45,195 nucleotides of DNA. It comes from an uncultured Prevotellaceae bacterium (GTDB taxonomy: Bacteria; Bacteroidota; Bacteroidia; Bacteroidales; Bacteroidaceae). The notes under the pieces are model-generated. The model saw only the letters and a list, made by a program, of their open reading frames with translations. It was not told where the DNA came from and ran no database searches. Each line of letters opens with the position of its first letter. Positions within the stretch are counted from its first letter, which is position 1. This document shows, one piece after another, positions 1 to 6,640 of the stretch. The position numbers were made by a program, and so were the translations under genes. The stretch spans positions 1-45,195 of the forward strand of contig ONLU01000022.1 in NCBI GenBank assembly GCA_900318795.1, in the 5' to 3' direction.

Positions 1-1
1 G

Positions 2-310
2 TATTTCATCGCAGGACTGATACTGATGATAACCATCATCGGCATCCCCTTCGGCTTGCAGAGCCTGAAACTGGGTATGCTGGCCATCTGGCCGTTCGGC
101 ACGAAAGTGAAATGGCGGGAGTCGCAACCTGGCTGCCTAAGCATCTTCATGAATGTGCTATGGTTCTTCGTTGGCGGCATCTGGATATGGCTCACCCACA
201 TCTTCTACGGTCTCATATTTTGCATCACCATCATCGGCATCCCATTCGGAAAGATGCACTTCCGGCTGGCAAAGCTAGCTCTTTCACCTTTTGGGAAAGA
301 ATTGGCTTAG
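2..310 (+). CDS. YccF-type inner membrane protein, 5' end outside window
   Basis: The reading frame is open from the first bases of the window, so the true start lies upstream; the ATG at 26 is internal. The visible protein is hydrophobic and contains the duplicated motif IIGIPFG (once near the start, once about 60 residues later). Each copy is followed by a short amphipathic stretch ending in a PFG triplet (WPFGTKV and SPFGKEL). This duplicated pattern is typical of the YccF (DUF307) family of small inner-membrane proteins of unknown biochemical role. Two membrane segments are visible, one around the first IIGIPFG and one around VLWFFVGGIWIWLTHIFYGL. It stops at TAG 308-310. Family call is confident; function is unknown. 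Confidence 0.8.
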   Translation, partial: YFIAGLILMITIIGIPFGLQSLKLGMLAIWPFGTKVKWRESQPGCLSIFMNVLWFFVGGIWIWLTHIFYGLIFCITIIGIPFGKMHFRLAKLALSPFGKELA

Positions 311-452
311 CACCTCAATGTTTAACCGAGTTTAATAAACTGTCAGTATAGTTTAAGCGAGTTTAAATTCCGTGCCAGTTTGACTTTATCCCTGGCTTAA
401 GCCAGCCCCTTAACAAGGGGCTTCAAACGTGCCAACAGTACAGCACCCGCAG
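311..452. other. Gene-free stretch with direct repeats and a weak hairpin
   Basis: No coding frame is convincing here. Two 16-base direct repeats, GTTTAAnCGAGTTTAA, lie at 320-335 and 351-366, 31 bp apart. A hairpin with arms AGCCCCTT/AAGGGGCT lies at 404-422, but only a weak pyrimidine run follows it, so it is at best a poor terminator of the upstream gene. Confidence 0.4.
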
Positions 453-511
453 TCAATTGACGGAGCAGCGAGAGCCATCATGCTCGCATGAATGGCCGAG
501 TCGTGACGGAA
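453..511 (+). repeat. REP-like hairpin repeat, copy 1
   Basis: This 59-base element matches a second element at 42911-42973. Both have the left flank TCAAnTGACGGARCAGCGAG and the right flank GCCGAGTCGTGACGGAA. Between the flanks lies a hairpin whose bases differ but whose pairing is kept: here GCCAT pairs with ATGGC, CATG pairs with CATG, and the loop is CTCG. The motif TGACGGA appears in both flanks as a direct repeat. The element sits at the truncated 5' edge of a broken hsp20 gene. Confidence 0.6.
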
Positions 512-873
512 ATGGGCGAAGCCAGTGTCAAGGAGAGTGAGAAGGCCTACACGATGGAACTTGCAGCTCCAGGCATCAAGAAAGAATATTGCCGCGTAGC
601 CATCAATGACGAGGGCAACCTCACGAGAAGGGAGGGACCCAAAGACCCGGTGAGTCTTTGGGAGGGTACCAACAGGAACACAAGCATGAGGACAGTCACC
701 ATCACTATCTGCGCCGTGAGTTCAGCTACTCTAACTACGAGCAGAACTACGTGCTGCCAGACGATGTGGTGAAAGACCAGATTTCTGCCAAGGTCGAGGA
801 CGGCATCCTGACCGTCACCATGCCGAAGACCGAACCGAGGGAGAAAGTCACCAAGGCCATTGAGGTCTCATAA
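488..873 (+). pseudogene. Broken small heat shock protein (Hsp20/IbpA family)
   Basis: Two overlapping frames together give an alpha-crystallin domain. The first reads SEKAYTMELAAPGIKKE and INDEGNL, which match the first strands of Bacteroidota Hsp20. The second frame, from about 660, reads YLRREFSYSNYEQNYVLPDD and then ISAKVEDGILTVTMPK, the conserved second half ending with the I-x-V-like tail AIEVS. A change of frame between about 620 and 665 is needed to join them, and the usual N-terminal 30-40 residues are absent. The joint contains a perfect 9-base inverted repeat, CCCAAAGAC/GTCTTTGGG (638-662), flanked by GGGAGGG on both sides, so a small palindromic insertion may have caused the break. 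A hairpin repeat replaces the 5' end. Not expected to make a working chaperone. Confidence 0.8.
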
Positions 874-898
874 CATGCTGACTCAAAACACAAATCAA

Positions 899-935
899 AG
901 TCCGACCTGCAATTTGCAAGTCGGGCTTCTTTTTT
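899..935 (+). terminator. Rho-independent terminator after the hsp20 remnant
   Basis: The arms CCGACctGCAA and TTGCaaGTCGG form a hairpin about 25 bases after the hsp20 stop codon, followed by a run of T (TTCTTTTTT). It is well formed and is probably the original terminator of the now broken gene. Confidence 0.8.
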
Positions 936-950
936 ATGCCAATGACATTA

Positions 951-986
951 TTTCCACGTCCATCCCCATTGGGACGGATGCGGAAA
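951..986. repeat. Inverted repeat beside the transposase stub
   Basis: Arms of 16 bases (TTTCCACGTCCATCCC and GGGACGGATGCGGAAA) pair at 13 of 16 positions, plus one G-T pair, around a CATT loop. It lies immediately before a transposase fragment and may be part of the old insertion element. No matching end is seen downstream. Confidence 0.4.
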
Positions 987-999
987 CAAGAGTCATTAA

Positions 1000-1221
1000 A
1001 AGTCTAACAAACTCGACTGCGCTTTCAACGCATCGTTTGCCTCGCTGAACGTGGCCAAGGTCATGATGAAGGAAAGGGGAATGCAGTATTCCATGTCTAA
1101 CTTCAAGTTGTTGATGACCAACACGTTCCTCACGAAAAGAATTTTTGACGTGTCCCGATACCGACCGAACCAAACTTTAATTAATCACATTTTCAAAGAA
1201 CTCTTTGGCTGTGCGGCGTAG
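1000..1221 (+). pseudogene. C-terminal stub of an IS4-type DDE transposase
   Basis: Read in the frame ending at TAG 1219-1221, the sequence gives SNKLDCAFNASFASLNVAKV, then SNFKLLMTNTFLTKRIFDV and an ending like TLINHIFKELFGCAA. This matches the tail of IS4-family DDE transposases of Bacteroidota, where the helix after the catalytic Glu reads (F/L)xFNASxxxxNVAK. An in-frame TAA at 997-999 closes the frame upstream, and the catalytic core is absent. It is a remnant of an insertion element whose 5' part has been lost. The transposase family assignment rests on remembered motif similarity. Confidence 0.6.
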
Positions 1222-1384
1222 CCGTTAGGCCGTATATTGAATTTTTAACGAACTATTGATATAAATAATTTCAAAATTAGAAACATCCTCTTCGCTTGAG
1301 AATGCCTATCCCTCCCTTCGTTTATGAAGGAACGATTTTCTAATCTGATTGCAAAGATGAAAAATAATTTTTAAATGCGTGTAA

Positions 1385-1415
1385 CTTTTCAAAACTTTTT
1401 GTATATTTGCAGCCG
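1385..1415 (+). promoter_or_regulatory. Bacteroidota-type promoter upstream of the intron
   Basis: TATATTTGC at 1402-1410 fits the TAnnTTTG -7 element of the Bacteroidota primary sigma factor. Transcription should begin near 1415-1420, right where the group II intron begins. The promoter therefore probably belonged to the small genes now found downstream of the intron at 3340. Confidence 0.5.
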
Positions 1416-1982
1416 AGAAGTGTGTCACGATGATGAAATGACACTTGGAAGTGGCTCTTTCAGTGGAATCAGTCAGCAACTTCCGAAGAGATGGTAGTAG
1501 GCCTACCGCATTCGATGTACAGGCATTGATTGCAAACCACTTTGTGCTGCTTTGGTGGAAACATCATGGTAGTGAACGACAATTGAAAGCCTCCCGTAAG
1601 GTTGGCAAGGTGAGTGGCAAGGAGACGAACGAAAGTAAACCGTCCGATGAAGCATCGTTAGCAAATCAGGTCACATCAGAACCAAGGATTTTTCCGTTTC
1701 TTGGGATAACGGCAGAAGAACCCTGTATTGCTGTCTGTCGGGTGTGCGGTGTAGAGGCGGCGTGACCTTGTTACAGGCTCTCCGGAGGAACGTGAGAAGC
1801 AGGCATCAGATGTCAAGCGAAAATACCAAGCCTTGACACGCGGAGGTAGAAAGTAGCGATGCTGGTGCTCTGTGGCGGACTGCTTCGTAGTAGTGTTGAA
1901 GCACCTGTAATGGGTGTGGAGCGAAGGGGGCAGCGTACTTAGCCGAGTTTAAAGTTCAACTTAATCAATTAAGAAAGAAACG

Positions 1983-3248
1983 ATGAATGAAGCAAAACCC
2001 TTTGTGGTAGAGAAGCGGGTCGTGATGGAATCCTGGCTTCAGGTGAAAGCCAACAGAGGCAGTGCTGGGATAGATGGTATAGACCTGAAGTCCTATGAAA
2101 GCAACCTACAGAAGAATCTGTACAAGCTTTGGAACCGCATGAGTTCGGGAAGTTATTTCCCGAAAGCCGTAAAGCTGGTGGAGATACCTAAGCCAAATGG
2201 TGGGAAGCGTCCATTGGGCATACCCACGGTGGAGGACAGAGTGGCGCAGATGGTAGTGGTGATGTATATTGCCCCTCGTCTCGAAGCCATCTTCCACGAT
2301 GATTCCTACGGCTACCGTCCGATGAGGTCAGCGCATAGTGCCATAGCCAAGGCAATAGAGCGTTGCAATGAGAACCTCTGGGTGCTTGACATGGACATCA
2401 GCAAGTTCTTCGACACGATAGACCACGGTCTGTTGATGAAGGCAGTCCAGAAGCACGTCAGTGAGAAGTGGAAACTCCTTTACATTGAGCGGTGGCTCAA
2501 GGTTCCCTATCAGACCAGTGATGGCAGGGTAGTGGAGCGTACGATGGGAGTACCTCAAGGGTCTGTGATAGGTCCTGTTTTAGCCAATCTGTTTCTGACG
2601 TATGTGTTTGACAAGTGGATGGAAATCAATTTTCCTACGATACCGTTTGAGAGGTATGCCGATAATACCATTTGTCACTGCCGTACAGAGAAGCAGGCGC
2701 AGTATCTGAAAGTATGCTTGGTAAAGCGGTTTGCAGACTGCGGACTGAAACTGAACGAAGAGAAGACCAAGATAGTCTATTGTAAGGATAGTAACCGCAA
2801 GAGTAACTCCGAGCATACTTCCTTTGACTTTTTGGGCTATAACTTCAGACCTCGTAAAGCCAAGAACAGCAAGACAGGGCAAATCTTCACTGCATTCAGT
2901 CCTGCGATAAGCAAGAAGGCGATGTTGAAGATAAAGACGGAAATAAGAAGTTGGAATCTGAATCGTCAGACGCATATGAGCATAGAGCAGATAGCAGAGA
3001 GGATAAACCCGATAGTCAGCGGATGGATGAATTACTACACGAGATTCGGTAAGTCTGAGTTTTGGAAGGTAATGAGTTATCTGAATGATAGGCTATCAAG
3101 ATGGGTGAAGCGCAAGTACAAGCGTTTTCGGACGAAACTTGGCAAAGCCTATGACTGGCTTGTAGAATGTGCAGCACATAACAGACATATGTTCTCTCAT
3201 TGGATGAGTGGGTATATCCCATATCCGCGACTTTACAAATTGAGATAA
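1983..3248 (+). CDS. ltrA: Group II intron reverse transcriptase/maturase with YADN active site
   Basis: This 421-residue protein has the RT fingers and palm (GSAGIDGID, RPLGIPTVEDRVAQ, DMDISKFFDTIDH, GVPQGSVIGPVLANL), a thumb region and the maturase domain X (GWMNYYTRFG near the end). No HNH endonuclease domain is present. In the family it binds its own intron RNA, helps splicing and copies the intron into DNA at new sites. Oddly, the catalytic box reads Tyr225-Ala-Asp-Asn228 (codons TAT GCC GAT AAT) instead of Tyr-Ala-Asp-Asp. The second Asp binds catalytic metal, so the enzyme is predicted to lack reverse transcription. Splicing help could remain, since domain X looks whole. The frame is otherwise intact. 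Confidence 0.95.
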   Translation: MNEAKPFVVEKRVVMESWLQVKANRGSAGIDGIDLKSYESNLQKNLYKLWNRMSSGSYFPKAVKLVEIPKPNGGKRPLGIPTVEDRVAQMVVVMYIAPRLEAIFHDDSYGYRPMRSAHSAIAKAIERCNENLWVLDMDISKFFDTIDHGLLMKAVQKHVSEKWKLLYIERWLKVPYQTSDGRVVERTMGVPQGSVIGPVLANLFLTYVFDKWMEINFPTIPFERYADNTICHCRTEKQAQYLKVCLVKRFADCGLKLNEEKTKIVYCKDSNRKSNSEHTSFDFLGYNFRPRKAKNSKTGQIFTAFSPAISKKAMLKIKTEIRSWNLNRQTHMSIEQIAERINPIVSGWMNYYTRFGKSEFWKVMSYLNDRLSRWVKRKYKRFRTKLGKAYDWLVECAAHNRHMFSHWMSGYIPYPRLYKLR

Positions 3249-3288
3249 ATGAAATTATTAACAATTTAAACAAAAGAGTTAAGTACGA

Positions 3289-3323
3289 AGAGCCGTGTGA
3301 CGGGAGACTGTCAAGCACGGTTC
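3289..3323 (+). ncRNA. Group II intron domain V
   Basis: GAGCCGUG pairs with CACGGUUC as an 8-bp lower stem that carries the catalytic AGC triad. A U/AAG bulge follows, then GACGG pairs with CUGUC under a GAGA tetraloop. This is the canonical domain V fold, and every pair is complementary when G-U pairs are allowed. It lies 40 bases after the maturase stop codon, as expected. Confidence 0.9.
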
Positions 3324-3339
3324 CGCAATATAATGGATT

Positions 3340-3468
3340 ATGGAGCAAAACAAATTCAAACGCTACGACAGCCCAGAGCAGTATGCTGAAGCTTTCCAGC
3401 AGATGATAGATGCTCGTGAAAAATGGCGCGAACAAGTACGTGAGCAGGAGGCCCAGATTGCACAATGA
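3340..3468 (+). CDS. Small 42-residue helical protein after the intron
   Basis: The frame runs ATG 3340 to TGA 3466-3468 and encodes a charged, Gln/Glu-rich helix containing RYDSPEQYAEAFQQM and KWREQVREQEAQ. It begins exactly where the intron seems to end and overlaps the next frame by ATGA, which suggests a translated two-gene unit. The upstream promoter at 1402 is now separated from it by the intron. I do not recognise the family. The content looks like real coding sequence (helical periodicity, no rare composition), but the short length keeps confidence moderate. Confidence 0.45.
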   Translation: MEQNKFKRYDSPEQYAEAFQQMIDAREKWREQVREQEAQIAQ

Positions 3469-3637
3469 CACTTTCTGCAGAAATACTAAACCAGCGCTCA
3501 CCCTACAAGTTAAGTCAGTTAACTATTATGCTGGCATTCTTATGCGTCACGATCATCCGTTGCACGATACGATTCTCTCATACTACCAGGACTTCCTAAA
3601 ACATGTACCACAATTGTATGCACCAAGAGATAAATAA
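3465..3637 (+). pseudogene. Small frameshifted protein, overlaps the 42-residue gene
   Basis: Starting at ATG 3465 (ATGA overlap with the previous gene) the protein begins MTLSAEILNQRSPYKLSQ. Near 3520 the coding-like sequence passes into another frame, giving NYYAGILMRHDHPLHDT and then ILSYYQDFLKHVPQLYAP, ending at TAA 3635-3637. Read separately, each frame is unconvincing; joined, they give one plausible helical protein of about 57 residues. A one-base indel in a once-intact gene explains this best. Family not recognised. Confidence 0.4.
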
Positions 3638-3695
3638 TTTCGTGTGACCTCACTCTTTGCAGCCTCGCTGTTTGAGCAGAGACTTCGCGACCAAA

Positions 3696-3724
3696 CCAAA
3701 AAGGAGCGGCAACTGTCGCTCCTT
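3696..3724 (-). terminator. Terminator of the minus-strand gene ending at 3745
   Basis: On the minus strand AAGGAGCG pairs with CGCTCCTT across an 8-base loop and runs into TTTTT. It is placed about 20 bases after the stop codon of the small coiled-coil gene. Confidence 0.8.
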
Positions 3725-3744
3725 ACAAATTGTTCTTATCACAC

Positions 3745-4056
3745 TTATCGTTTGTCGGAAATGCCATAGTCTGGCCAGCGTTCCTGCGGATAGTAGCCCT
3801 TCAGGGCCTTTTTCGACTCGGCGTAGGATGCTTTGACAAGGGTCATTAGGTCATTCATTTTCTTTACCTTAGGAGTCAATTCCTCACGCAGACGATCTAC
3901 TTCGGCATTGGCTTCGGAGAGCATTGCCACAGTATTCTCCATCTCATTAATCTCGTTGTTCGAGACACCTCTTTCACCCATTTCTCTCACATGACGGCGC
4001 AGGCCCTCAATGAGGTTGCGCGACTTCTCAATTTGAATTTCTGTTGTCTTTGACAT
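3745..4056 (-). CDS. Hypothetical coiled-coil protein, 103 residues
   Basis: The protein is acidic-basic mixed, without Cys, signal peptide or membrane segment. Residues 1-75 show a heptad-like pattern (RNLIEGLRRHVREMGERG, then EINEMENTVAMLSEANAEVDRLREEL), so a long helix pair or coiled coil is likely. The C-terminus is a short basic/aromatic tail (KGYYPQERWPDYG). It has its own terminator downstream and an AT-rich upstream region. I do not recognise a named family, and no function is inferred. Confidence 0.75.
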   Translation of the reverse strand: MSKTTEIQIEKSRNLIEGLRRHVREMGERGVSNNEINEMENTVAMLSEANAEVDRLREELTPKVKKMNDLMTLVKASYAESKKALKGYYPQERWPDYGISDKR

Positions 4057-4170
4057 AATGCTTAAAATTACGTATTATTGATTTTTTTTTCATTGCAAAA
4101 TTAACAAAAAAAGTTGATTTCGCGAACGCTACAGAGCGTCATTTTTTCGATTTTTTAAGATGAAAAGCGT

Positions 4171-4203
4171 ATTGTGTTTAACGTTTTTTTTATACCTTTG
4201 CAG
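4171..4203 (+). promoter_or_regulatory. Orphan Bacteroidota-type promoter
   Basis: TACCTTTG at 4193-4200 with TTG at 4172-4174 fits the -7/-33 pair at normal spacing (18 bases between). It points right, towards 400 bases that contain no gene, and away from the minus-strand gene at 3745-4056. Confidence 0.6.
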
Positions 4204-4627
4204 CACTCGGTTGGAGTGGTATACTTTTAAATTATTATTTGGTATACTTTCACGTTATTATTTACAGCATAGGTACTAAAGCGGAAGAAGACTCTTGTTC
4301 CAGTTCCTTGATTTAGGTAGAGGGGCAGTGATACATCATATAATGCTGAGACCGTCTGATGTGTATTAGAATGTCCAACTGAGTGTCACAACATTCAGAA
4401 TACACATCTGAATGTCGAGTTGCCGCATCTTTCGTTTCCATTTTTGGATATGAGATTCATTTTTAAAAATAGGAAAGGCGTAAAAAGGGCGCAGAAGTGG
4501 ACATAAATGGGGGAGTGACTTTTTGCGGCGATTTTGCGGCGATTTTGCGCCAAAAGCACACAATTTAACGGTAATTTAGCAGAAATTGAGTTAAATTTAA
4601 CTTAAAATTATGTTCTAAAAAGGAAAC
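4204..4627 (+). other. Gene-free, structured segment after an orphan promoter (possible ncRNA)
   Basis: No convincing frame is present. The segment holds two 23-base tandem copies of GGTATACTTTnAnnTTATTATTT (4218-4240 and 4241-4263). It also has an inverted repeat GATGTGTATTAGAATG/CATTCAGAATACACATC (4358-4373 and 4392-4408) and a repeated GCGGCGATTTT (from 4525). The strong promoter just upstream would transcribe it. It may be a noncoding RNA or the decayed remains of a gene. Confidence 0.35.
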
Positions 4628-4660
4628 AAAAAAGCTTGTAAGTATTTGACCTACAAGCCT
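4628..4660 (-). terminator. Terminator downstream of tRNA-His
   Basis: On the minus strand GCTTGTA pairs with TACAAGC and is followed by TTTTTTG, about 10 bases after the tRNA 3' end. Confidence 0.8.
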
Positions 4661-4668
4661 TTGTCTTG

Positions 4669-4743
4669 GGTGCCCGGACGGACTCGAACCGTCGACATTC
4701 AGAACCACAATCTGACGCTCTAACCAACTGAACTACGGGCACC
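4669..4743 (-). tRNA. tRNA-His (anticodon GTG)
   Basis: The minus strand folds as a full cloverleaf. The acceptor is GTGCCCG/CGGGCAC, the D arm contains AGTTGGTTAGAG, the anticodon stem is CAGA/TCTG around TTGTGGT (anticodon GTG), and the T arm contains GTTCGAGTC. A G precedes position 1 opposite a C discriminator, the identity mark of tRNA-His. The 3' CCA is not encoded in full. It lies alone between secG and an unrelated segment. Confidence 0.95.
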
Positions 4744-4845
4744 ATTTTAAAGAACCATTGCTTAACCTTTTGGTTTTGCGGGTGCAAAGGTAGGGAAAAT
4801 ATTCGAAACTACCAAATATTTGGCATACTTTTTTTTAAAAACCAG

Positions 4846-4881
4846 TAAAAACAATATCCCCACGGCAATGATGCCATGGGG
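4846..4881 (-). terminator. Terminator of the secG operon
   Basis: On the minus strand CCCCATGGCA pairs with TGCCGTGGGG around a TCAT loop, followed by a T-rich run (ATATTGTTTTT). It lies about 32 bases after the secG stop codon and ends the sigma-54/lptE/TPR/secG unit. Confidence 0.8.
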
Positions 4882-4912
4882 ATAGAGATTGTAATAGGGA
4901 ACTAATGTCTTG

Positions 4913-5326
4913 TTAGTTTGCGGGCTTTGCAGGTGCTTCTGCAGCGGGAGCAGCTTCCTTGGCAGGTGCTTCTGCAGCTGGAGCAGCGGCGTCCTTGGCG
5001 GGAGCAGCAGCGTCCTTCTGCTGGCTGGCTCCGAAGCCAGGCAGGTTGTTGGGGTTGGTGACGGGGTTCTCGATGTTCTCCATCACTGAACGGTCTGCGG
5101 TGGCTGTGGGAGCTACCCATGCACAGACGACGCTGATGATGACCATTGCGGCAGCGAGGCCCCATGTGGCCTTCTCGATGAAGTCAGTGGTCTTGCGGAC
5201 ACCGGCAACTTGGTTATAACCTGCGAAGCTTGATGACAGGCCGCCACCCTTCGACTCTTGAATCAGCACAATACCAATCATCAGTATGGCTGCAATCACG
5301 ATAAGAATTACAAATAATGTGTACAT
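4913..5326 (-). CDS. secG: Preprotein translocase subunit SecG
   Basis: The 137-residue protein has the SecG layout: a first membrane helix (FVILIVIAAILMIGIVLIQ), the conserved cytoplasmic loop QESKGGGLSSSFAG, and a second membrane helix (ATWGLAAAMVIISVVCAWV). In the family it assists SecYEA-driven export across the inner membrane. The C-terminal 60 residues are an Ala/Pro/Lys-rich tail with repeats of the AAPAxEAPAKE type, longer than in most SecG proteins but common in Bacteroidota. Its start is 1 base from the stop of the TPR gene, so the two are surely co-transcribed. Confidence 0.95.
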   Translation of the reverse strand: MYTLFVILIVIAAILMIGIVLIQESKGGGLSSSFAGYNQVAGVRKTTDFIEKATWGLAAAMVIISVVCAWVAPTATADRSVMENIENPVTNPNNLPGFGASQQKDAAAPAKDAAAPAAEAPAKEAAPAAEAPAKPAN

Positions 5327-5327
5327 G

Positions 5328-6089
5328 TTAATTTTGTTTTTTATTGTTGTTTATTATTAATTTCTCCAGGAAACGTATCTGGTCGGTGAAGTAGGCGTTC
5401 TTGTGAGGGAACTGCTCGTTGAGGCGTCCGATGATGTCGAGGGCTTTCTGGTATCGGCCCTGCTTGATGTAGATGCGGGCAAGGGTTTCTGTGAAATATT
5501 CCTCGTCGCTGGATTCCTCGTCGCTGTTTTCTTTCTGCTGTGTGGTGCCGGCTGGTGTGACTTCGGGTAGTTCTGCCAACTGGATGCGCCCCTGCTCCTG
5601 TTCGAGGAAGGTGTCGATGAGGTCCTGTCCTTTGAGTTGTGGGGTGTCGTTGTCGGTGTTGCCGGCTTCTGTTTCCAACAGGTAGGCTACGTAGTCGACT
5701 GCTGCGTCGGCGGGTGTAGGCTTCCTTTTGGCGGGGGACTGCTCGTCGGTGTCAGGCATGGCGTCAAGGAAGCTGTCGATGAGTGTGACGGTGCGACTCT
5801 CGGAACTTTGTGCTTTGTGCTTTGTGCTTTCCTGATTGGTAGCAGCCTGGACAATCTGGTAGTGGGCGGCTTCTATCATCTGGAAGATGACGCGTCGGTC
5901 GGTGATGTAGATGGCAGCCCGTCGCAGTTCTTCGTCGAAGGCGGGGTCGTGAAGCAGATAGAGGTTCTGCAGCATGAGCAGCCTTGCTGTCTGGTAGTAT
6001 GGGTGAAGTGCCAGCAGGGAGCGGAGCTCATAGAGCGTGTCACGGTCCATGAGTTCGGGATGCTTGATGAGTCCTGCTATCTCCACCAT
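5328..6089 (-). CDS. TPR-like protein between lptE and secG
   Basis: The 253-residue soluble protein starts MVEIAGLIKHPELMDRDTLY. Its N-terminal half is helical (LRSLLALHPYYQTARLLMLQNL), the middle is low-complexity and acidic, and the C-terminus has one clear TPR-like unit (YFTETLARIYIKQGRYQKAL, then NEQFPHKNAYFTDQIRFLEKL). It lacks a signal peptide. A gene of this kind sits between lptE and secG in many Bacteroidales, which suggests a link with envelope assembly, but no biochemical role is known to me. It is one base from secG and about 30 bases after lptE. Confidence 0.85.
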   Translation of the reverse strand: MVEIAGLIKHPELMDRDTLYELRSLLALHPYYQTARLLMLQNLYLLHDPAFDEELRRAAIYITDRRVIFQMIEAAHYQIVQAATNQESTKHKAQSSESRTVTLIDSFLDAMPDTDEQSPAKRKPTPADAAVDYVAYLLETEAGNTDNDTPQLKGQDLIDTFLEQEQGRIQLAELPEVTPAGTTQQKENSDEESSDEEYFTETLARIYIKQGRYQKALDIIGRLNEQFPHKNAYFTDQIRFLEKLIINNNKKQN

Positions 6090-6121
6090 AGTTGTTTTTC
6101 TGTTGTTATTATACGATGTTG

Positions 6122-6640
6122 TTACCAGTTGGCCACAGCTGCGTTGAATATCTGGTCGCAGAGGTCTTTGACCATGAGTGTGACGAGTTCTTCCTGTACG
6201 GAACTTAACGAAACGGTGGTCTCGTAGGTCTGGCTGGCCGTGAACTGCCGTTCGAAGTCTTCGCTGTGGTTGGTATTGTTTGTAAAGCGCACATTGACGG
6301 TCATGGAGAGTTCGGTTTGTGCCGAATAACCCTCAGCCGACACGGACTTGTTGCGTTGGGTGTACTGCGTGATTTCGCCCTCGAGCTTCAGGTCGCCGTT
6401 GCGCTTGACTTGCTGTAGCTTGGTGTGGCTGGCAAACTGGTCCTTGAGCTGGTTGTTGAACATGGGTCCCATGGGTCCCCACACGTATGCCGTGCGCAGC
6501 GGGAACTCTGCAATCTGTATGCTCTTGACCTTGGAGTAGTCGATACTTGCACCGTTGAACTTGTAGCTGACGGAGCATGCTGACAGCATCATGACGAAGG
6601 TCAGGCAGAGGGTTATGCGAATTTTATTTGTCCAGTCCAT
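6122..6640 (-). CDS. lptE: LptE-like outer-membrane LPS assembly lipoprotein
   Basis: The true start is ATG at 6640 (MDWTNKIRIT); the longer open frame upstream is only a shadow of the sigma-54 gene. The 172-residue protein has a lipoprotein signal peptide (LCLTFVMMLSACS, lipobox LSAC) and then VSYKFNGASIDYSKVKSIQI, characteristic of LptE in Bacteroidota. LptE plugs the LptD barrel and helps insert lipopolysaccharide in the outer membrane. Its first 17 bases overlap the end of the sigma-54 regulator, indicating translational coupling. Confidence is high because both sequence and neighbours agree. Confidence 0.9.
   Translation of the reverse strand: MDWTNKIRITLCLTFVMMLSACSVSYKFNGASIDYSKVKSIQIAEFPLRTAYVWGPMGPMFNNQLKDQFASHTKLQQVKRNGDLKLEGEITQYTQRNKSVSAEGYSAQTELSMTVNVRFTNNTNHSEDFERQFTASQTYETTVSLSSVQEELVTLMVKDLCDQIFNAAVANW

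Larger units (their letters stand above)
1420..3340 (+). mobile_element. Group II intron with encoded reverse transcriptase
   Basis: The 5' end GTGTG at 1420-1424 matches the GUGYG start of group II introns and opens a paired domain I region. A reverse transcriptase/maturase is encoded at 1983-3248. Domain V is clear at 3289-3323. The usual domain VI with a bulged A is not obvious; only a short ATAAT/ATTAT pair follows, so the 3' boundary (about 3324-3345) is uncertain and the end may be degenerate. The element sits just after a promoter and just before the ATG of a small gene, as if inserted in a 5' leader. The frame at 1445-1765 lies in the structured RNA part and is not a gene. Confidence 0.8.

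Noticed and set aside
1445-1765. 106-residue frame inside the intron
   Set aside because: It lies in domain I of the group II intron RNA and has no coding-like features.
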